A stretch of 64,000 nucleotides of DNA from Dryomyza anilis (GCA_951804985.1 OX638133.1:56376028-56440027); one strand, 5' to 3'; counted from the stretch's first letter, positions 23,718 through 36,077 are shown. A program made the numbers and translations. The notes: generated by a model not told the origin, from the letters alone.

Positions 23718-25113
23718 AAGATCGTTATTATCGCCCTCACATAAGAACAAATGCTTATTTATCCAATTATTTTGACAGCCGTTGTTAAAAATAATCGGAA
23801 CGAAGCGGAATTAACTTAAGAACTAAGAGAACGAAGTGGAATTCAGATCTGCCTACTTTTGGTCAAGGTTTATTAAGGAAGGTGAGGAAAATTTGGAGAG
23901 GCTACAAATTTGAGCGTAATTCTGTACACATATTTCAAATTTGAAATATTTTTCCTTATACAAAAGTCAGTGCGATTTTTGTTTTTATTGAAATTTTCTG
24001 TATAATAACGTCAATCAATTTGTTATTGTTTATAATTAAATTAATTTATTTTTTGTTTCATGTCATTTGATTGTATAGAATAATTTAAATTGTCTTCAAG
24101 ATTAGTTAAATACAAGAGTGGAGTGTACAACGTCTAGGTGTAGTCGACAAAGGACTCCATATAAACGTGTCAGTTCAGTTATTATAAGATCGTTATTATC
24201 GCCCTCACATAAGAACAAATGCTTATTTATCCAATTATTTTGACAGCCGTTGTTAAAAATAATCGGAACGAAGCGGAATCAACTTAAGAACTAAGAGAAC
24301 GAAGTGGAATTCAGATCTGCCTACTTTTGGTCAAGGTGTATTAAGGAAGGTGAGGAAAATTTGGAGAGGCTACAAATTTGAGCGTAATTCTGTACACATA
24401 TTTAAAATTTGAAATATTTTTCCTTATACAAAAGTCAGTGCGATTTTTGTTTTTATTGAAATTTTCTGTATAATAACGTCAATCAATTTGTTATTGTTTA
24501 TAATTAAATTAATTTATTTTTTGTTTCATGTCATTTGATTGTATAGAATAATTTAAATTGTCTTCAAGATTAGTTAAATACAAGAGTGGAGTGTACAACG
24601 TCTAGGTGTAGTCGACAAAGGACACCATATAAACGTGTCAGTTCAGTTATTATAAGATCGTTATTATCGCCCTCACATAAGAACAAATGCTTATTTATCC
24701 AATTGTTTTGACAGCCGTTGTTAAAAATAATCGGAACGAAGCGGAATCAACTTAAGAACTAAGAGAACGAAGTGGAATTCAGATCTGCCTACTTTTGGTC
24801 AAGGTGTATTAAGGAAGGTGAGGAAAATTTGGAGAGACTACAAATTTAAGCGTAATTCTGTACACATATTTCAAATTTGAAATATTTTTCCTTATACAAA
24901 AGTCAGTGCGATTTTTGTTTTAATTGAAATTTTCTGTATAATAACGTCAATCAATTTGTTATTGTTTATAATTAAATTAATTTATTTTTTGTTTCATGTC
25001 ATTTGATTGTATAGAATAATTTAAATTGTCTTCAAGATTAGTTAAATACAAGAGTGGAGTGTACAACGTCTAGGTGTAGTCGACAAAGGACACCATATAA
25101 ACGTGTCAGTTCA
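23718..25113 (+). repeat. 468-bp tandem repeat, 3 copies (unit 3)
   Basis: Copies start at 23718, 24186 and 24654. The third copy has private substitutions (for example near 24705, 24837 and 24848). The middle copy shares the palindrome mismatch with the middle copy of unit 2, so the three-copy state is probably inherited by both units. Confidence 0.92.
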
Positions 25114-26381
25114 ATAGCTCATCAGCGCCTTCGCACTTGTTCTCGGCCAAGTGTGTTAGGGTTCCACATTAGTAGAGCTATGACCAAAGTGCATTTTAAA
25201 ATATACTAGCTGGACCCGTGCGCATCTACGTCGGTGCAAAGATTAACTAAATGTAAATAGTGGATATATAAAAAGTGAGCTTGTGTGGGAGGTACTAAGT
25301 GCCTTTATCCCATCACACCCGCATTTTACGTGACGATTAGTATATTAAATGTTACGCCCTTCTTTGATTTTTATTACTACATTTAAAACTTAAAACTTTT
25401 TGTATTTGTAAAGTTTTGGTTATATAGGAGGCCCGTCACTATGTCCAATCATGCCCATATTGATACTTTGTTTCCATTTGTATAATTCTACTATTAAGAG
25501 GTCAGGAGTTATAGCATTTTTCATGTTATGGATATATGGGAGAAGCACGCCCTTTTGTCCAATCCCTCATAAAATTTTTTAAAAGATAAACAACCACAAT
25601 ATACATCAAAGTTTTAAGGACCTATATAAATGCTGCTGCTTATATGGCATTATTCTATCTTATATGTTGCCTAGAGTCGGTGGCTCGTCTGGTTAGCTCG
25701 GCAATCAATGGCAAACCTACGAGAGTAAACATTGCATTGTAGTCACAATTCGTAAAATGTTTTTCGCAAATTAGCGAAGAATTTTTTTAATAACATTACA
25801 CAAGATTCGCTCCATAGCTTTAGCTTCTGGGGATCACTGCGAACGTGGAAAAATTTTCTTTTATCCACGATTGACGGCAGTTAGAACAAGACGATTGCAG
25901 CATTATTTTGGCTAAATAGTCCGTTGCGAATTCACTTTTGACAATTTTATTTTTTAATAAATATTTATCGACCTCAACGAGGAAATTCAAAAAACGAATG
26001 ACAAAAAAAATAAATTTTTAATAATAACAAAAGAGAGAAATGTTCATACTTTCCTCACCTTGTTAAATACACCTTGCTTTTGGTAGCAGATGTTGATTCC
26101 ATCCGTACCGTTGTTGAAGCGGTGTTGTTAACTTCACGCATATATTTGTGCTGTTGTCAGAGTTCCAAGTAGTGTCGGCTCGGCGACGGCGGCGCAGCTT
26201 AGTCGTCATTTTCAGGCAATTCAGCCGCTGCCGATAGAGGCGGCTAAATACGGCTGAGCTGTGAATTCAAATTATCGACTTGCCGATAAAATTATAATTT
26301 TTTTCAAAAACGAAAAACTGTTTTTTTTTGACATTCTATAGTTTGGTAAGCGTTTAATACAAATTCGCATTCAATCCTTGG
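25114..26381. other. Composite non-coding repeat DNA (unit 3)
   Basis: Counterpart of 5435-6703 and 15344-16612, slightly more diverged after about 26160. No gene. Confidence 0.6.
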
Positions 26382-27762
26382 GTTACCCAGCCGGCCAAAC
26401 TACCATAAACGATATCGTAAAAGATAGCAAATATTCGTAAATAATGAAATAAATAATCGCATACGAGAATCGTAAATGATTAGAAAACGCATACAGTTTC
26501 GATCTTAATTTGTCCATCGTAACGAGCAGTGTTCACACTTTTCGCCAATGCAAATGGAGTAGATTAGGAAAATTTGAGGAGTAGAAATGAGTGAAATGAA
26601 GTAGAATTGAAAATATAGCAAAATAAAGTTGATTTAATGTAAAAGGAGATAAGAATAAATTTTATTGAAAAGGAATAGAATTATATATTATTTATATAAA
26701 TTAATAGATATGACAATATTTTAACATTTTTATTAATTCCGTATTTTATGGATTTTTCAATAATACTGATGTTTACTGAGTGGTACGGTCGAGAGTTTCG
26801 GTATTTCTGGAACACTCAATGATATATATGTTTTCAAATTTTACCTTAATACAGCTGATATAAACTTATATTATATTATAACTTCTTAATGACCAGAGCA
26901 TAAGGATTACATTTACTTAACAGATAATCGATCATACTTATTATGAAAATAATAATATTTACATTTTAATTGGAGCCCTAAGAAAATTTTCTCATCAAAA
27001 TAAAACAAATTAACCAATTTTTACGAAGGGAGTAGATTTATGTGAAAGGGAGTTGAAAATTATGAGAAAGGAGTAGAAAATACAACTACCGGAGTAGAGG
27101 AATAAATTTTAAAAGTACGAATGTAATGGAGTTGATCTACTCCGTTCGGAGTAGAATGAGAACACTGGTAACGAGGCACCATAAACAAACTGAAAAAACT
27201 CATATATGATAAATTTTCGATCGTTCATGATCGTAAAATACGATTATGTACTCGTTATAAACGATAGTTTTTGTTCGTAATCGAACTCGTTTTTAATTTA
27301 TTTTCGATTCAGTTTTAATCGGAAATGATAATAAGTTTTAACTCTTTTACGAGCTTTTGCCTACTTTTTTAACGGTACAAAAAAATTAAGTAAATGCATT
27401 TAATTTGTATATTAAGCTCTCAAATGCATTTGTATTTACTTCTCAATTACATCAAAGGATTTAAAATTATCACTAAAACAATTCAATCTTGTTAAAAATA
27501 TTGAACATTTCTGGTATTTTTTTTTATATGATCTTTTGATTGCTAAAACAATAATAAATTTTAACAATCTTTTTTTACGATTTAAACACTCGAAAAATAC
27601 GAGCAATTGTTATTTACGAACAAAATATGATTGTTTTTTTCATTGACATTTATCATCGTTTTTTACGAGCAAAATGATCGAAATTTATGATTATTTTGAA
27701 TCGCCAAACGAACGTAATTTACAATAATCATATAAAATGTGTGTAGATGCCGACTGGGTAAC
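26382..27762. mobile_element. TIR element with GTTACCCAG ends (unit 3)
   Basis: Counterpart of 6704-8087, with the nested MITE at 26527-27167. No transposase. Confidence 0.55.
26527..27167. mobile_element. hAT-like MITE (unit 3)
   Basis: CAGTGTTC...GAACACTG, 641 bp, flanked by GTAACGAG at 26519-26526 and 27168-27175. More substitutions than in units 1 and 2. Confidence 0.85.
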
Positions 27763-27971
27763 AACATCTTTTTATACAAAACATTTTCCTATACCGCGCT
27801 ACATCTCGGCAGTAAATGGCAAACCTACAAGAGTAAAACATTGCATATGAAAAGCTCTCAACCGCCGTTCGGATTCGGCATTAAACTTTAGGTCCCACCA
27901 CTGAGTACAATTAGAACACGCAGATGTGAGAGAGTTCGGCCTAAGTCCTTATAGGACAAACTATTGTTATG
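27763..27971 (+). mobile_element. SINE fragment (unit 3)
   Basis: Same headless SINE fragment as units 1 and 2. Confidence 0.75.
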
Positions 27972-29135
27972 TTACTAAGTATACCTAAAAACACTCCTTT
28001 TGGTCTTCTACACTCTAATAAAGAAATGTTCATAAAGTACTTGGGGAAGCTATCGATTACTTCTGGTAAATACATATACGCTGTCAGAAATACTTATTGT
28101 TTGTCGTAATTAATAATAATTCGTATACGAATATTCTTGAAACTGGACGCTTAGGAAATCCATAGAATATCCATAAAAATATATAATTTTTATTTTTAGT
28201 GATAAAAGGGTGTAGTCAAATTATCTTTTATGTCGTTTATGCAACAAAATATAAGTTGAAAAAATAAAATTAAAAAAAAAAACATTAAGATTATCTCTTT
28301 TTTGCCCTCTCGTTTTCTGTTCTGTAATTTCTCAATTTATTTCTTCTTAATGTTAAAAAAATGAAAAAAATTAATAAAAACGATATTTTTTCGATCAAAT
28401 AAAAAAAAATATATGTATATAAAATAAAAAATATATTTTAATATAAAACGTTTTTAATGAAAACTTTAAGGATCCAATAGACTAAATTATCACTGCCCAC
28501 TTTTCCAACAAACATTTTTCTTCGATAAAATAAAAATGAAATGAAAAAATGTTACAACTAAAATCACTTTTTATACATTCTTTTAAAAATGTACCCTTTT
28601 ATTAATAAGAAGTATAACTTGATACTTATTGATTCCTCAATACATTTTAATACCACTGAAAATTTCTTTAAGTACACGGATAGAAAATATTTGTTTGAAT
28701 ATGTTTGAATATAATTAAAAAGTAATACGAAATTACCATACATGTATTAGGAATGAAGTGTAATTAAATTATAATCGAAATTAAATTTATTTTTGTTCAC
28801 GTGTAAACATTATTATATTGTCCAGCAGAATATGTCAAATTTACCATAAATATGTTACAATACCAACATAAAATTTTAATTGCATTTGAATAAACTGTTT
28901 CTTGGCAATTTACTTGGTTAAAACTGTGTTTCGAAACACAGAAAAAGGTGATCAAATCTAAATACAACGTGTGTTCGCAACGCTCGTCTTAATTCGATAA
29001 TTTACCGACTGACGAAGTTGGCAACGTTGTGCAGCATTTTCTATCTACGCCATCTTTTGCCATCATTTGAACATATTGATGTTTAAAAAAAAAAACAAAA
29101 AAAGAATTGGATTTAAATAAATGTATTCTTCCAAC
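27972..29135. other. AT-rich flank with a roughly 300-bp insertion (unit 3)
   Basis: Counterpart of 8299-9441. It keeps about 17 bp (TCTAAATACAACGTGTG) at 28959-28975 that units 1 and 2 lack and that is also in the inverted copies. No gene. Confidence 0.6.
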
Positions 29136-30186
29136 ATTCTTCTTGTATACGAAGTTATCACTCGTTGAACAGAATTTTCTACCTACGTCTCTTTTTTCGT
29201 CATTTGAAGTATGTATAGGGTAATTTTAAACATACTGATGTTCGAAAAGAAACAAAAAATGAATTCTTGTATATAAAGTTGACACTCGTTGATCGGCATG
29301 TTCTGCGTACGTGTCTTTTGTTGTTCGTTGAGAAAACGTGTTCGCGTCGGTAATAATTTTGTTATTTGCAAATTAAATAAATATATGAATTGTGTTATAA
29401 AAAGTACTAATGGTAACAGAGTATAATATAGTGCAGTATATAATTTCTGAAACTAATGTGAAAAAACCACAAATCAAAATCAGTGTTTCGATTTTCAAAA
29501 AGTATTTTGAATGTTTTTTTAAAAAAGCCTCCGTGAATTCCTTGCCTACGCTATGTGCTGTACTGAGATCAACTGTAATTGTACCAAATATAAAGCGAGC
29601 CTGGATCGATCGTCTTGTTTAGCGTCTGCTGGTGCAATTGTGCATTCATAGATGCTGTCACTTGTACTTGTACACTAAGAAAACAAAAGTGGTTCCCAGA
29701 AATAAGCCCTAAATATCAAGTTATTTACAAATTACTTAGATCGGCTGTGAGACAAACATCTTTCAAACATCTGCCAAATACGATAAATATTGCTGGAACC
29801 ATCTTTAAATTTTATGATTATTTATAGCAATCATCAATTAAACATATTACAAATAGGAGAATAGTTGTGGAATATTTGAAGAAGGTACTCCATTAGAATT
29901 CGCGGAGTAATTTTTATTGAATTAAAATAAAATGAATCAAATGTATTTATATTTATTCTTAAACAGTATCCTGGTTATACATAGCCATCGTGTTTATAAA
30001 TCCGTCGAAGGTAAAATTGTACAACGGCTTGAGACTTCTTCGCCAAGTTTGCCTGCGCTGCTATCATCAAAGTAAACTCTAAAAAGAAATATTTTCCATT
30101 GCGTACTGATAATTTCAATCCCAGGAAATTTTATTTTCATTTTTATCTTAAAATGAAATATTTAAGTTGACACTTTTTTGCACTAT
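29136..30186. other. Flank module upstream of element A (unit 4, long form)
   Basis: Longer version of the flank: the segment at about 29600-30061, missing from units 1 to 3, is retained here and in the inverted copies. It contains ACACTAAGAAAACAA at about 29673, a sequence that also borders a different module in the right palindrome arm (37667-37681). Ends in the CTAT target duplication at 30183-30186. No gene. Confidence 0.75.
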
Positions 30187-30390
30187 TGTCACATGCATTT
30201 TAGTATTATTTAAAATATGAAACTTTGTTCTGGCAATGCCTTATTGTATTCTCTTTTATGCTTTATTCTTATGCTGGAGTGCAAGCTTTGAGTGAGCACG
30301 ACAGTCAGTTCATGTTTAAGCAACAGCGACACAAGTCGCATAATTAAAGTTACTAATAAAATCCATTGAACCTTAAAATAAATCTTGACA
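30187..30390 (+). repeat. 5' LTR of element A, copy 4
   Basis: 204 bp, TGTCACATGC start and TGACA end. Contains an ATAAA-type A-rich end and no open frame. Confidence 0.9.
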
Positions 30391-30409
30391 AATAATCAGA
30401 AGTGGGATT
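30391..30409 (+). promoter_or_regulatory. Primer-binding site of element A (tRNA-Leu-like)
   Basis: Directly after the LTR comes AATAATCAGAAGTGGGATT. Its TCAGAAGTGGGATT part matches what I recall as the complement of a tRNA-Leu 3' end, with the first bases (expected TGG) mutated. The same sequence follows the LTR in all copies. The tRNA identity is from memory. Confidence 0.5.
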
Positions 30410-30412
30410 AAT

Positions 30413-32145
30413 ATGGATTTCACAAATGTCAAGAACTCGAATTTAAAGCAAATTCTTCGATAATTGGGGGCGAAGACAACTGGGAACAAACATGAATTGA
30501 TTACATGTTTGCAAGAATTCCAGGAAGAAGATGTGCAAAAAGCTGTTGCGGATTCAGCAGGATTGATGACTGATGACGATGAGATTCTACAGGACGAAGC
30601 TATGGTATTGAACAGTGAGGATGCGGTGAAGATATTGCAGGATGAGCTGAGCGGTCTTCGAAGTGTTATGGAGATGCTCACTCAGCAACTACAACACGTA
30701 AGCAGTTCGCCGACGCCAGGAGCGCAGAGTGTGTCTTCGCAAAAAAGTCCAATCGAGCAAGTACAGTCGTTCACAGTATCAAATTTGAAAGCAGCGCGCA
30801 TGACAATTCATGGTGATTCGCATAATTTGCCGACGCCGAGTGTGGCTGTATGTACGAACGCATATATGCCGACAGCAAACGAATCGACGTTTCGAGAAAC
30901 GAGACAGACATACTCGCCGAATTTTAGTGCGTCGAATTTCCAAACAACGAATTTACATGCGCAGAGTTTGCATGCGTCGAATGTCGCGGCGCGTATGAAT
31001 GGGTATGCGCAAGTGACGCCGACTGCGTCGAAGGCTCTGCGCCGCATGCAGCGAATGTGCTGCCGATACACATACAGAGAGAAGCAGCGAGGACGACCTA
31101 CTCGCCGATTGTTTCTTCTGCTATCCGTTTTGCGCAAAATAGTAACGAGTATTTGTCAGTTCATTCGTGTGTCGTTGGTAACAGCAATGGTCAAATACAA
31201 AACACAAACAATCAATTTGGTTCAACAAATTCATTCGCGTCGAATAATGTGTTTAGTAATCAAAAGACAAATGTGCGCGATATTATCCAAATGTTGCCGG
31301 AGTTTAATCCGTGTGCTGGTGACATAAATTCAATGCAATTTATAAACAGAATCGAACAATTAAAAAGTGTTTATCGTTGGAACGAAACTTTGGTTCTGTT
31401 TGCAGTTTAAAGTAAACTCAGTGGTGCTGCTAAATTATGGGTAGATGTACAAAATGTTTTCCATCAATGGTCAAATGTTTCTGCGTTTTTAACAGATTTT
31501 CCATGCGTGCTAAATAATGCTGACGTCCACATGCATCTGATGCAGTCACATATACTGAAAAGTGAGACAGTGATCGAATTTTATTATAAAATGCTCGCAA
31601 TGGGTCGCCGAGGACATTTAGATGACAATGCAATTTGTCGATACATTATAAATGGTTTAACTGACGACGGTCTGCGGAAAGCGCTGTCAGTGTCCAATTT
31701 TGTGAAATGTTCTGATTTGTTAAAAACATTAAATAGTGTTGTTACAAACGTAAAGAAAGCTTCCAACACTGTCGCGCCGGTGCCGCAAATGTGTGGACAA
31801 AGATACAATTATAGTGACAATAAAGAAAAATCAAACGAATTTAACAATAAATCTGTGACAAGGCCTGGGCCAATATGTTTTAATTGTCGTGCGCGTGGAC
31901 ACATTGCTAAGAATTGTACGCAACTCAATCGGAAACCACGGTGTCAAAAATGTTCACCAACTGCGCATGATGTAAGTTCATGTCCGCAAAATTCCGTGCC
32001 AGTGAATACAGTTGTAGACAATAATTACGTAAAGAACAATAATAAGATTAAACATATTTTAATAAATGGTGAACAGTACAAAGCGCTTATTGATTCGGGA
32101 AGCAGCAAATCGTTAATTAAAAAAAGTTGTAGTTTTGAAGATTAA
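30413..32145 (+). pseudogene. gag and protease start of element A, copy 4 (broken)
   Basis: The ATG at 30413 is followed by a private stop (TAA at 30461-30463) inside the SAP-like motif; the frame then stays open to 31327 but changes reading after the 29-nt segment near 31034. The proper frame continues in 31057-31410, with the shared TAA at 31408-31410. The 31507-32145 part carries two CX2CX4HX4C knuckles (31876-31917 and 31942-31983) and the protease motif with Asp-Ser-Gly at 32092-32100. Unlike units 1 to 3, codon 28 is GAA, not TAA. Confidence 0.85.
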
Positions 32146-32886
32146 AGGCAAAATTAATATATGCAACAAAGATAGCTACGTCGATTTCTATTGATAGTCA
32201 GGAGTATCAATGTGATTTATTGATAATTGACGATGATATTATGACACACGACGTCATAATCGGTACTGACATTTTATGCAACAGTCGGGTTGTAATCGAA
32301 AAAGGACAATGTCAAGTGTATGCAATTGACAATAATAATATGAATGTCGGTGAAAAACTTGATACCGACGAGAAAAAGAAATTAGGAGCATTGTTGAATT
32401 GTTATTCAAACTGTTTTGGTGAAAATCTTAGTGAACTGGGCAAGTGCAGTAAAATAAAAATCGGCGATGTTACTTCAACGTGAAGAGGACGGATGTTTAA
32501 AACCTGTAGCATTTTTCAGGCGGCTATGTAATGATGCTGAGAGCAAATATCGCGGATATGAGCTGGAAGTTTTGGCGATTGTCGAAGGATGTCAGAGATT
32601 TCGCAAGAAATTCACAATTATCACCGATTGTTCTGCGATAGCTAACTTCAAATCGACGAAACCTTTAATTCCGCGTATTGCACGTTGGTTTTTAAAATTA
32701 TTGGAGTATGATTATGACGTGATGCATCGTCCCGGTGACGCAATGATACATGTCGATGCGATGAGTCGTGCGCCAGTTGAAGCAGCAATTAATCCAGAAG
32801 ACATTACGGGTAGCATTATGTCAATGTGTCAATGGATGATTGGCTGTACACCATGCAGAAACAAGATCCTAAGGTACGAGAAATAA
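32146..32886 (+). pseudogene. RT remnant joined to RNase H, element A copy 4
   Basis: 32220-32460 is the protease C-terminal/RT N-terminal region (TDILCNSRVVIEKGQC, then CSKIKI). At 32461 it joins directly to the RNase H region, removing the RT active site. RNase H runs 32467-32886 (AFFRRLCNDAESKYRGYELEV, ITDCSAIANFKSTKPL, HVDAMSRAP). The open frame that starts in RNase H begins from a non-ATG codon. Confidence 0.85.
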
Positions 32887-33638
32887 TAGATGCGTTAAAT
32901 GGAGAAAGAACGTCCAACCAACATAAAAGGTATGCCACTAATTTTTTAATCAAGAAAAACAGACTTTACAAGAAAGGCGAAGCCAGCAACGTAGCATTAA
33001 TCGTTCCACGAGGTATGCGCTGGCGAATAGTAAAGCTTTGTTACGATGACGCTGGGCATCCTGGGGTGGATGGCACCATCAGACGGATTTACAATCATTT
33101 CTGGTTTCCTCGTACCAGAAACTTCGTGAAAGGATTTATAAACTCATGTATAGAATGCAGTTTTAGTCGTGAACCGAAGCGGAAAGAGTGTCAATTATAT
33201 GGCATGGACATTCCTGAAGTGCCTTTTGACGTTCTGCACATGGATCATCTGGGCCCTTTTATCAAAAGTAGCCAAGAAAATCAACACATTCTGGTAATAG
33301 TGGACGCTTTAACCAGATACACCATCATTTTCGCTGTCAAATCAACAAAGACGAAACCGGTGACTGAGGCGCTGAACCAGTTAACAGTATATTTTGGGTT
33401 ACCAAGGAGAATTGTAACTGACCGCGGTACTGCCTTCACGTCTGGGTCATTCGAGGAATATTGTTGTACCAACAATATCCAGCACATAAAGGTGGCGGTG
33501 AGGACGCCAAGTGCAAACGGTCTTGCCGAACAAGTAAATCAATCAGTTTTATCATTTTTAAAGACGTCAATAAACAACACGAAACATTGGGATACACAAA
33601 TGTTAATTCGACAACAAAGTATTCGCCAATCGATCTAA
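32826..33638 (+). pseudogene. Integrase of element A, copy 4, N-terminal and core
   Basis: Integrase inserts the cDNA into the genome. Visible are the zinc-binding HHCC motif (H...HPGVDGTIRRI...CIEC, about residues 76-113), and the DDE core: first Asp in LHMDHLG, second in VTDRGTAF, and Glu in ANGLAEQVNQS. The first open frame ends at 33638 because of a shift, and the C-terminal part continues in another frame. It overlaps the end of RNase H in another frame, so pol is already broken here. Confidence 0.85.
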
Positions 33639-34024
33639 TCTTTGATTTTCCGTTACGTGATATAAACGGAAATAAAGTGATTGCAGCTCTTCACGATGAC
33701 AAAATCAATTTTGATAAATCATCAGTAGCCAAAAGACGTGAAGATGCAGTAAACAATATTGAAGAGACTCGCAAGGTCTGGATGGCCAGATTCGATTCCA
33801 AATATAAGAAACCACATATGTACGTAGAGGGTCAACTTGTTCTTGTTGAGAGCGCAATTCCAAGCACAGGGGAATCCCGGAAACTTGCATTCAAATATCG
33901 AGGACCATATGTCATCGACAAAGTTCTGCGTTTCGACAAGTATGTTGTTAAGGATCTCGACGGATTGCAGATCACTCAGCGACGATTCCGTACGGTTGTC
34001 AGCAGCGACAAAATCAAACCATAA
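33461..34024 (+). pseudogene. Integrase C-terminal part, element A copy 4
   Basis: From about 33560 this frame continues integrase: YSPIDLIFDFPLRDI, then an SH3-like stretch GQLVLVESAIPS...FKYRGPYVIDKVLRF, ending at 34024. The first third of the frame (before about 33560) is an out-of-frame shadow of the integrase core. The element has no envelope frame between here and the 3' LTR at 34132. Confidence 0.8.
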
Positions 34025-34131
34025 TGTGCGCTTTTTCTTGAGATCGACAACGATGCTTCCGCAGATGATGAATCTGAAGATGACTTCTCACCAGAGTAAC
34101 TCGAGACGAATTTGGACAGTAAGGGCCGAAT

Positions 34132-34335
34132 TGTCACATGCATTTTAGTATTATTTGAAATATGAAACTTTGTTCTGGCAATGCCTTATTGTATTCTCTT
34201 TTATGCTTTATTCTTATGCTGGAGTGCAAGCTTTGAGTGAGCACGACAGTCAGTTCATGTTTAAGCAACAGCGACACAAGTCGCATAATTAAAGTAATTA
34301 ATAAAATCCATTGAACCTTAAAATAAATCTTGACA
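34132..34335 (+). repeat. 3' LTR of element A, copy 4
   Basis: 204 bp, followed by CTAT at 34336-34339. Differs by eye from the 5' LTR at three positions (one near 34157, two near 34300). Confidence 0.9.
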
Positions 34336-35236
34336 CTATTGGATTTACTTAATTGTTGTGGACAAATCGAACGTAAGGAAAAAGTAGCCATTTTCTTTTT
34401 TTATAGTAGTCAAATGTCAAAATAGCTCAAGATTTTTGTTGCAAATGTCCAAGAAATCAGGATGTTTGCTATCAGTCAACTGTAAATATTTCAATTATCA
34501 TTGCTGTTGTGGCAAACATCTCGTAACTATCTGCATATATGTCATATTTAAAAAATATTAACTTATGGGATGACTTTCACTCTTAGTGTAGCTTTAAACC
34601 AATTATTTATTTATGCATTTAAAAATTTGTATATGAATTCTAGTATTATAATTTTCCACTGTGCATGTTTAAGGATTTTAAAAAAAAATAAATAAAAAAA
34701 AGCAACATTTTATTTTTATTTTATTTTCAGGATACTTTTTGTACTGAAAGAACTGATATGTTTCACTGTAAACATATTTATATTCAGGTCGTTCAAAATC
34801 ATGTTTTAATTTGAACATATTTATGTTTCGGTTCAAATCTTTATTTTGTTTTGATGTAGTAATTATTATGTTTCCATTAGAACATACACCATTTAAAGGG
34901 GCAACATTAAAATGTTTCCGTGATATTATAATGTAAGTCAGAGCTCATTACAACACTGTTCAAGTCTCAATACAACCCTGTTTACAAATGATTTATCAGT
35001 CAATTATATATTATGTTTACATTAAATTCCAAACATACATGTCTGCAAAACTTTGTTTGGGAGAGCCATTTTTTTGCAGCGTGTAAGAATGAACCATTTT
35101 TGTAAAATTTTGTTACAAAATTACAAATTCTAATTTTATTAAACACTGACAAAATAGTCTTATAGTAGAGAATGTCCTAGCAGAAAATTTCTCGGCACTG
35201 AAGAATTTATGGTTGAATTAAATCCTGTATATTTAG
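34336..35236. repeat. Left palindrome arm beyond element A
   Basis: Reverse-complement counterpart of 35817-38007. It contains the single-copy form of module X (34593-34862) and the empty site CCCTGTTT (34976-34983) of the SINE found in the right arm. It also lacks about 80 bp that the right arm has near 37690-37770. No gene. Confidence 0.85.
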
Positions 35237-35274
35237 GTATGAACAAATCACACCAGACTTAATTATTAAATTAT
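35237..35274. other. Short asymmetric spacer at the palindrome centre
   Basis: 38 bp, AT-rich, between the end of the left arm and the central MITE. It has no counterpart on the right side, where the arm touches the MITE directly. Confidence 0.7.
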
Positions 35275-35819
35275 GGGACTTATTATGATTAGCGAAGCGA
35301 ATGGTTTTGGCAAAGCGAACGTCCAATCACGGCTTACATTTGCCAGACTTCATTCGCCAAAAAACGGGAAAAGTCAAGCGAACGTAAAAAAATCATGCAA
35401 CACTCAACCGATTTTCATTCGCTTCAAGTGTCAAAATCAAGCGAATCAACAGTTCATGTGACGAATCGGAGAACGTATCTTTATCTATTGTTTTTCAGTT
35501 TTTCTTTTGATTATTCATTTTTATTTTTTCTTTTATGCCTTTGTTTATTAGGCTTTTTCTGATTTTCAATTTTTCTTATCCTTTAGTTTTTCTAAAAGGA
35601 TGTCTATAATTTTAAGTTTTTTGTGACCTACAGTGTGCAGAAAGCTGGAGCGACGACGAGGAGTAAGGCTACAATAAGTGTCAGTGATGGTTGTCAGTCC
35701 TCCGAAGCATTCATTTGTGGCACAAATAACTTTGCACGTAAAACCATAAAAATTAGTACATTCACCAAATTGCGTTCGCTTCGCCAAATGCACTTGCTTC
35801 GCTAATCATAATAGGGCCC
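35275..35819. mobile_element. MITE at the palindrome centre (GGGMCYTATTATGATTAGCG ends)
   Basis: Left end GGGACTTATTATGATTAGCG at 35275, right end the complement of GGGCCCTATTATGATTAGCG finishing at 35819. The inverted match continues in part for more than 40 bp (GCGAAGC...TTTGGC). There is no transposase, so it would be non-autonomous. The flanks TAT and TAA could be a decayed 3-bp duplication of PIF/Harbinger type; this is weak. Confidence 0.75.
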
Positions 35820-36077
35820 TAAATATTCAGGATTTAATTCATCCATAAATTCTTCAGTGCTGTGAAATTTTCTGCTAGGACATCCTCTACTTTAAGACTA
35901 TTTTGTCAGTGTTTAATAAAATTGGAATATGTCATTTTGTAACAAAATTTTACAAAAATGGTTCAATCTTACACGCTGCAAAAAAGGGCTCTCCGAAACA
36001 TAATTTTGCAGACATGTATGTTGGAATTTTATGTAAACATAATATATAATTGACTGATAAATCATTTGTAAACAGGG

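Larger units (their letters stand above)
19350..29135 (+). repeat. Long tandem repeat, unit 3 (9786 bp)
   Basis: Third head-to-tail unit, collinear with units 1 and 2 and carrying three 468-bp copies. It is set apart by a private RT deletion with filler bases at 22571-22598 and by more substitutions in its distal half (26160-28950). It keeps the longer gag/protease linker seen in the fourth partial unit. Near 28960-28975 it also retains about 17 bp next to the flank module that units 1 and 2 have lost. Confidence 0.95.
30187..34335 (+). mobile_element. Ty3/Gypsy element A, copy 4, LTR to LTR with internal deletion
   Basis: Both LTRs are present (TGTCA...TGACA) and flanked by CTAT on each side (30183-30186 and 34336-34339), a typical 4-bp Ty3/Gypsy target duplication. 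At 32461 the sequence jumps from the RT N-terminal part to RNase H, losing about 0.9 kb. Length 4149 bp compared with 5057 bp for the inverted full-length copy. By eye the two LTRs differ at three positions of 204. Confidence 0.92.
29136..35236 (+). repeat. Partial unit 4, which is also the left arm of a large palindrome
   Basis: Starts collinear with units 1 to 3 but keeps the 3' half of element A and its 3' LTR, and then runs into DNA (34336-35236) that reappears reverse-complemented at 35817-38007. It also keeps about 460 bp (29600-30061) that units 1 to 3 lack upstream of the LTR. It is therefore the link between the tandem array and the inverted repeat. Confidence 0.9.

Noticed and set aside
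34025..34131. Envelope gene between integrase and the 3' LTR of element A
   Set aside because: Only about 100 bp lie between the integrase stop and the LTR, with no room for an env frame.
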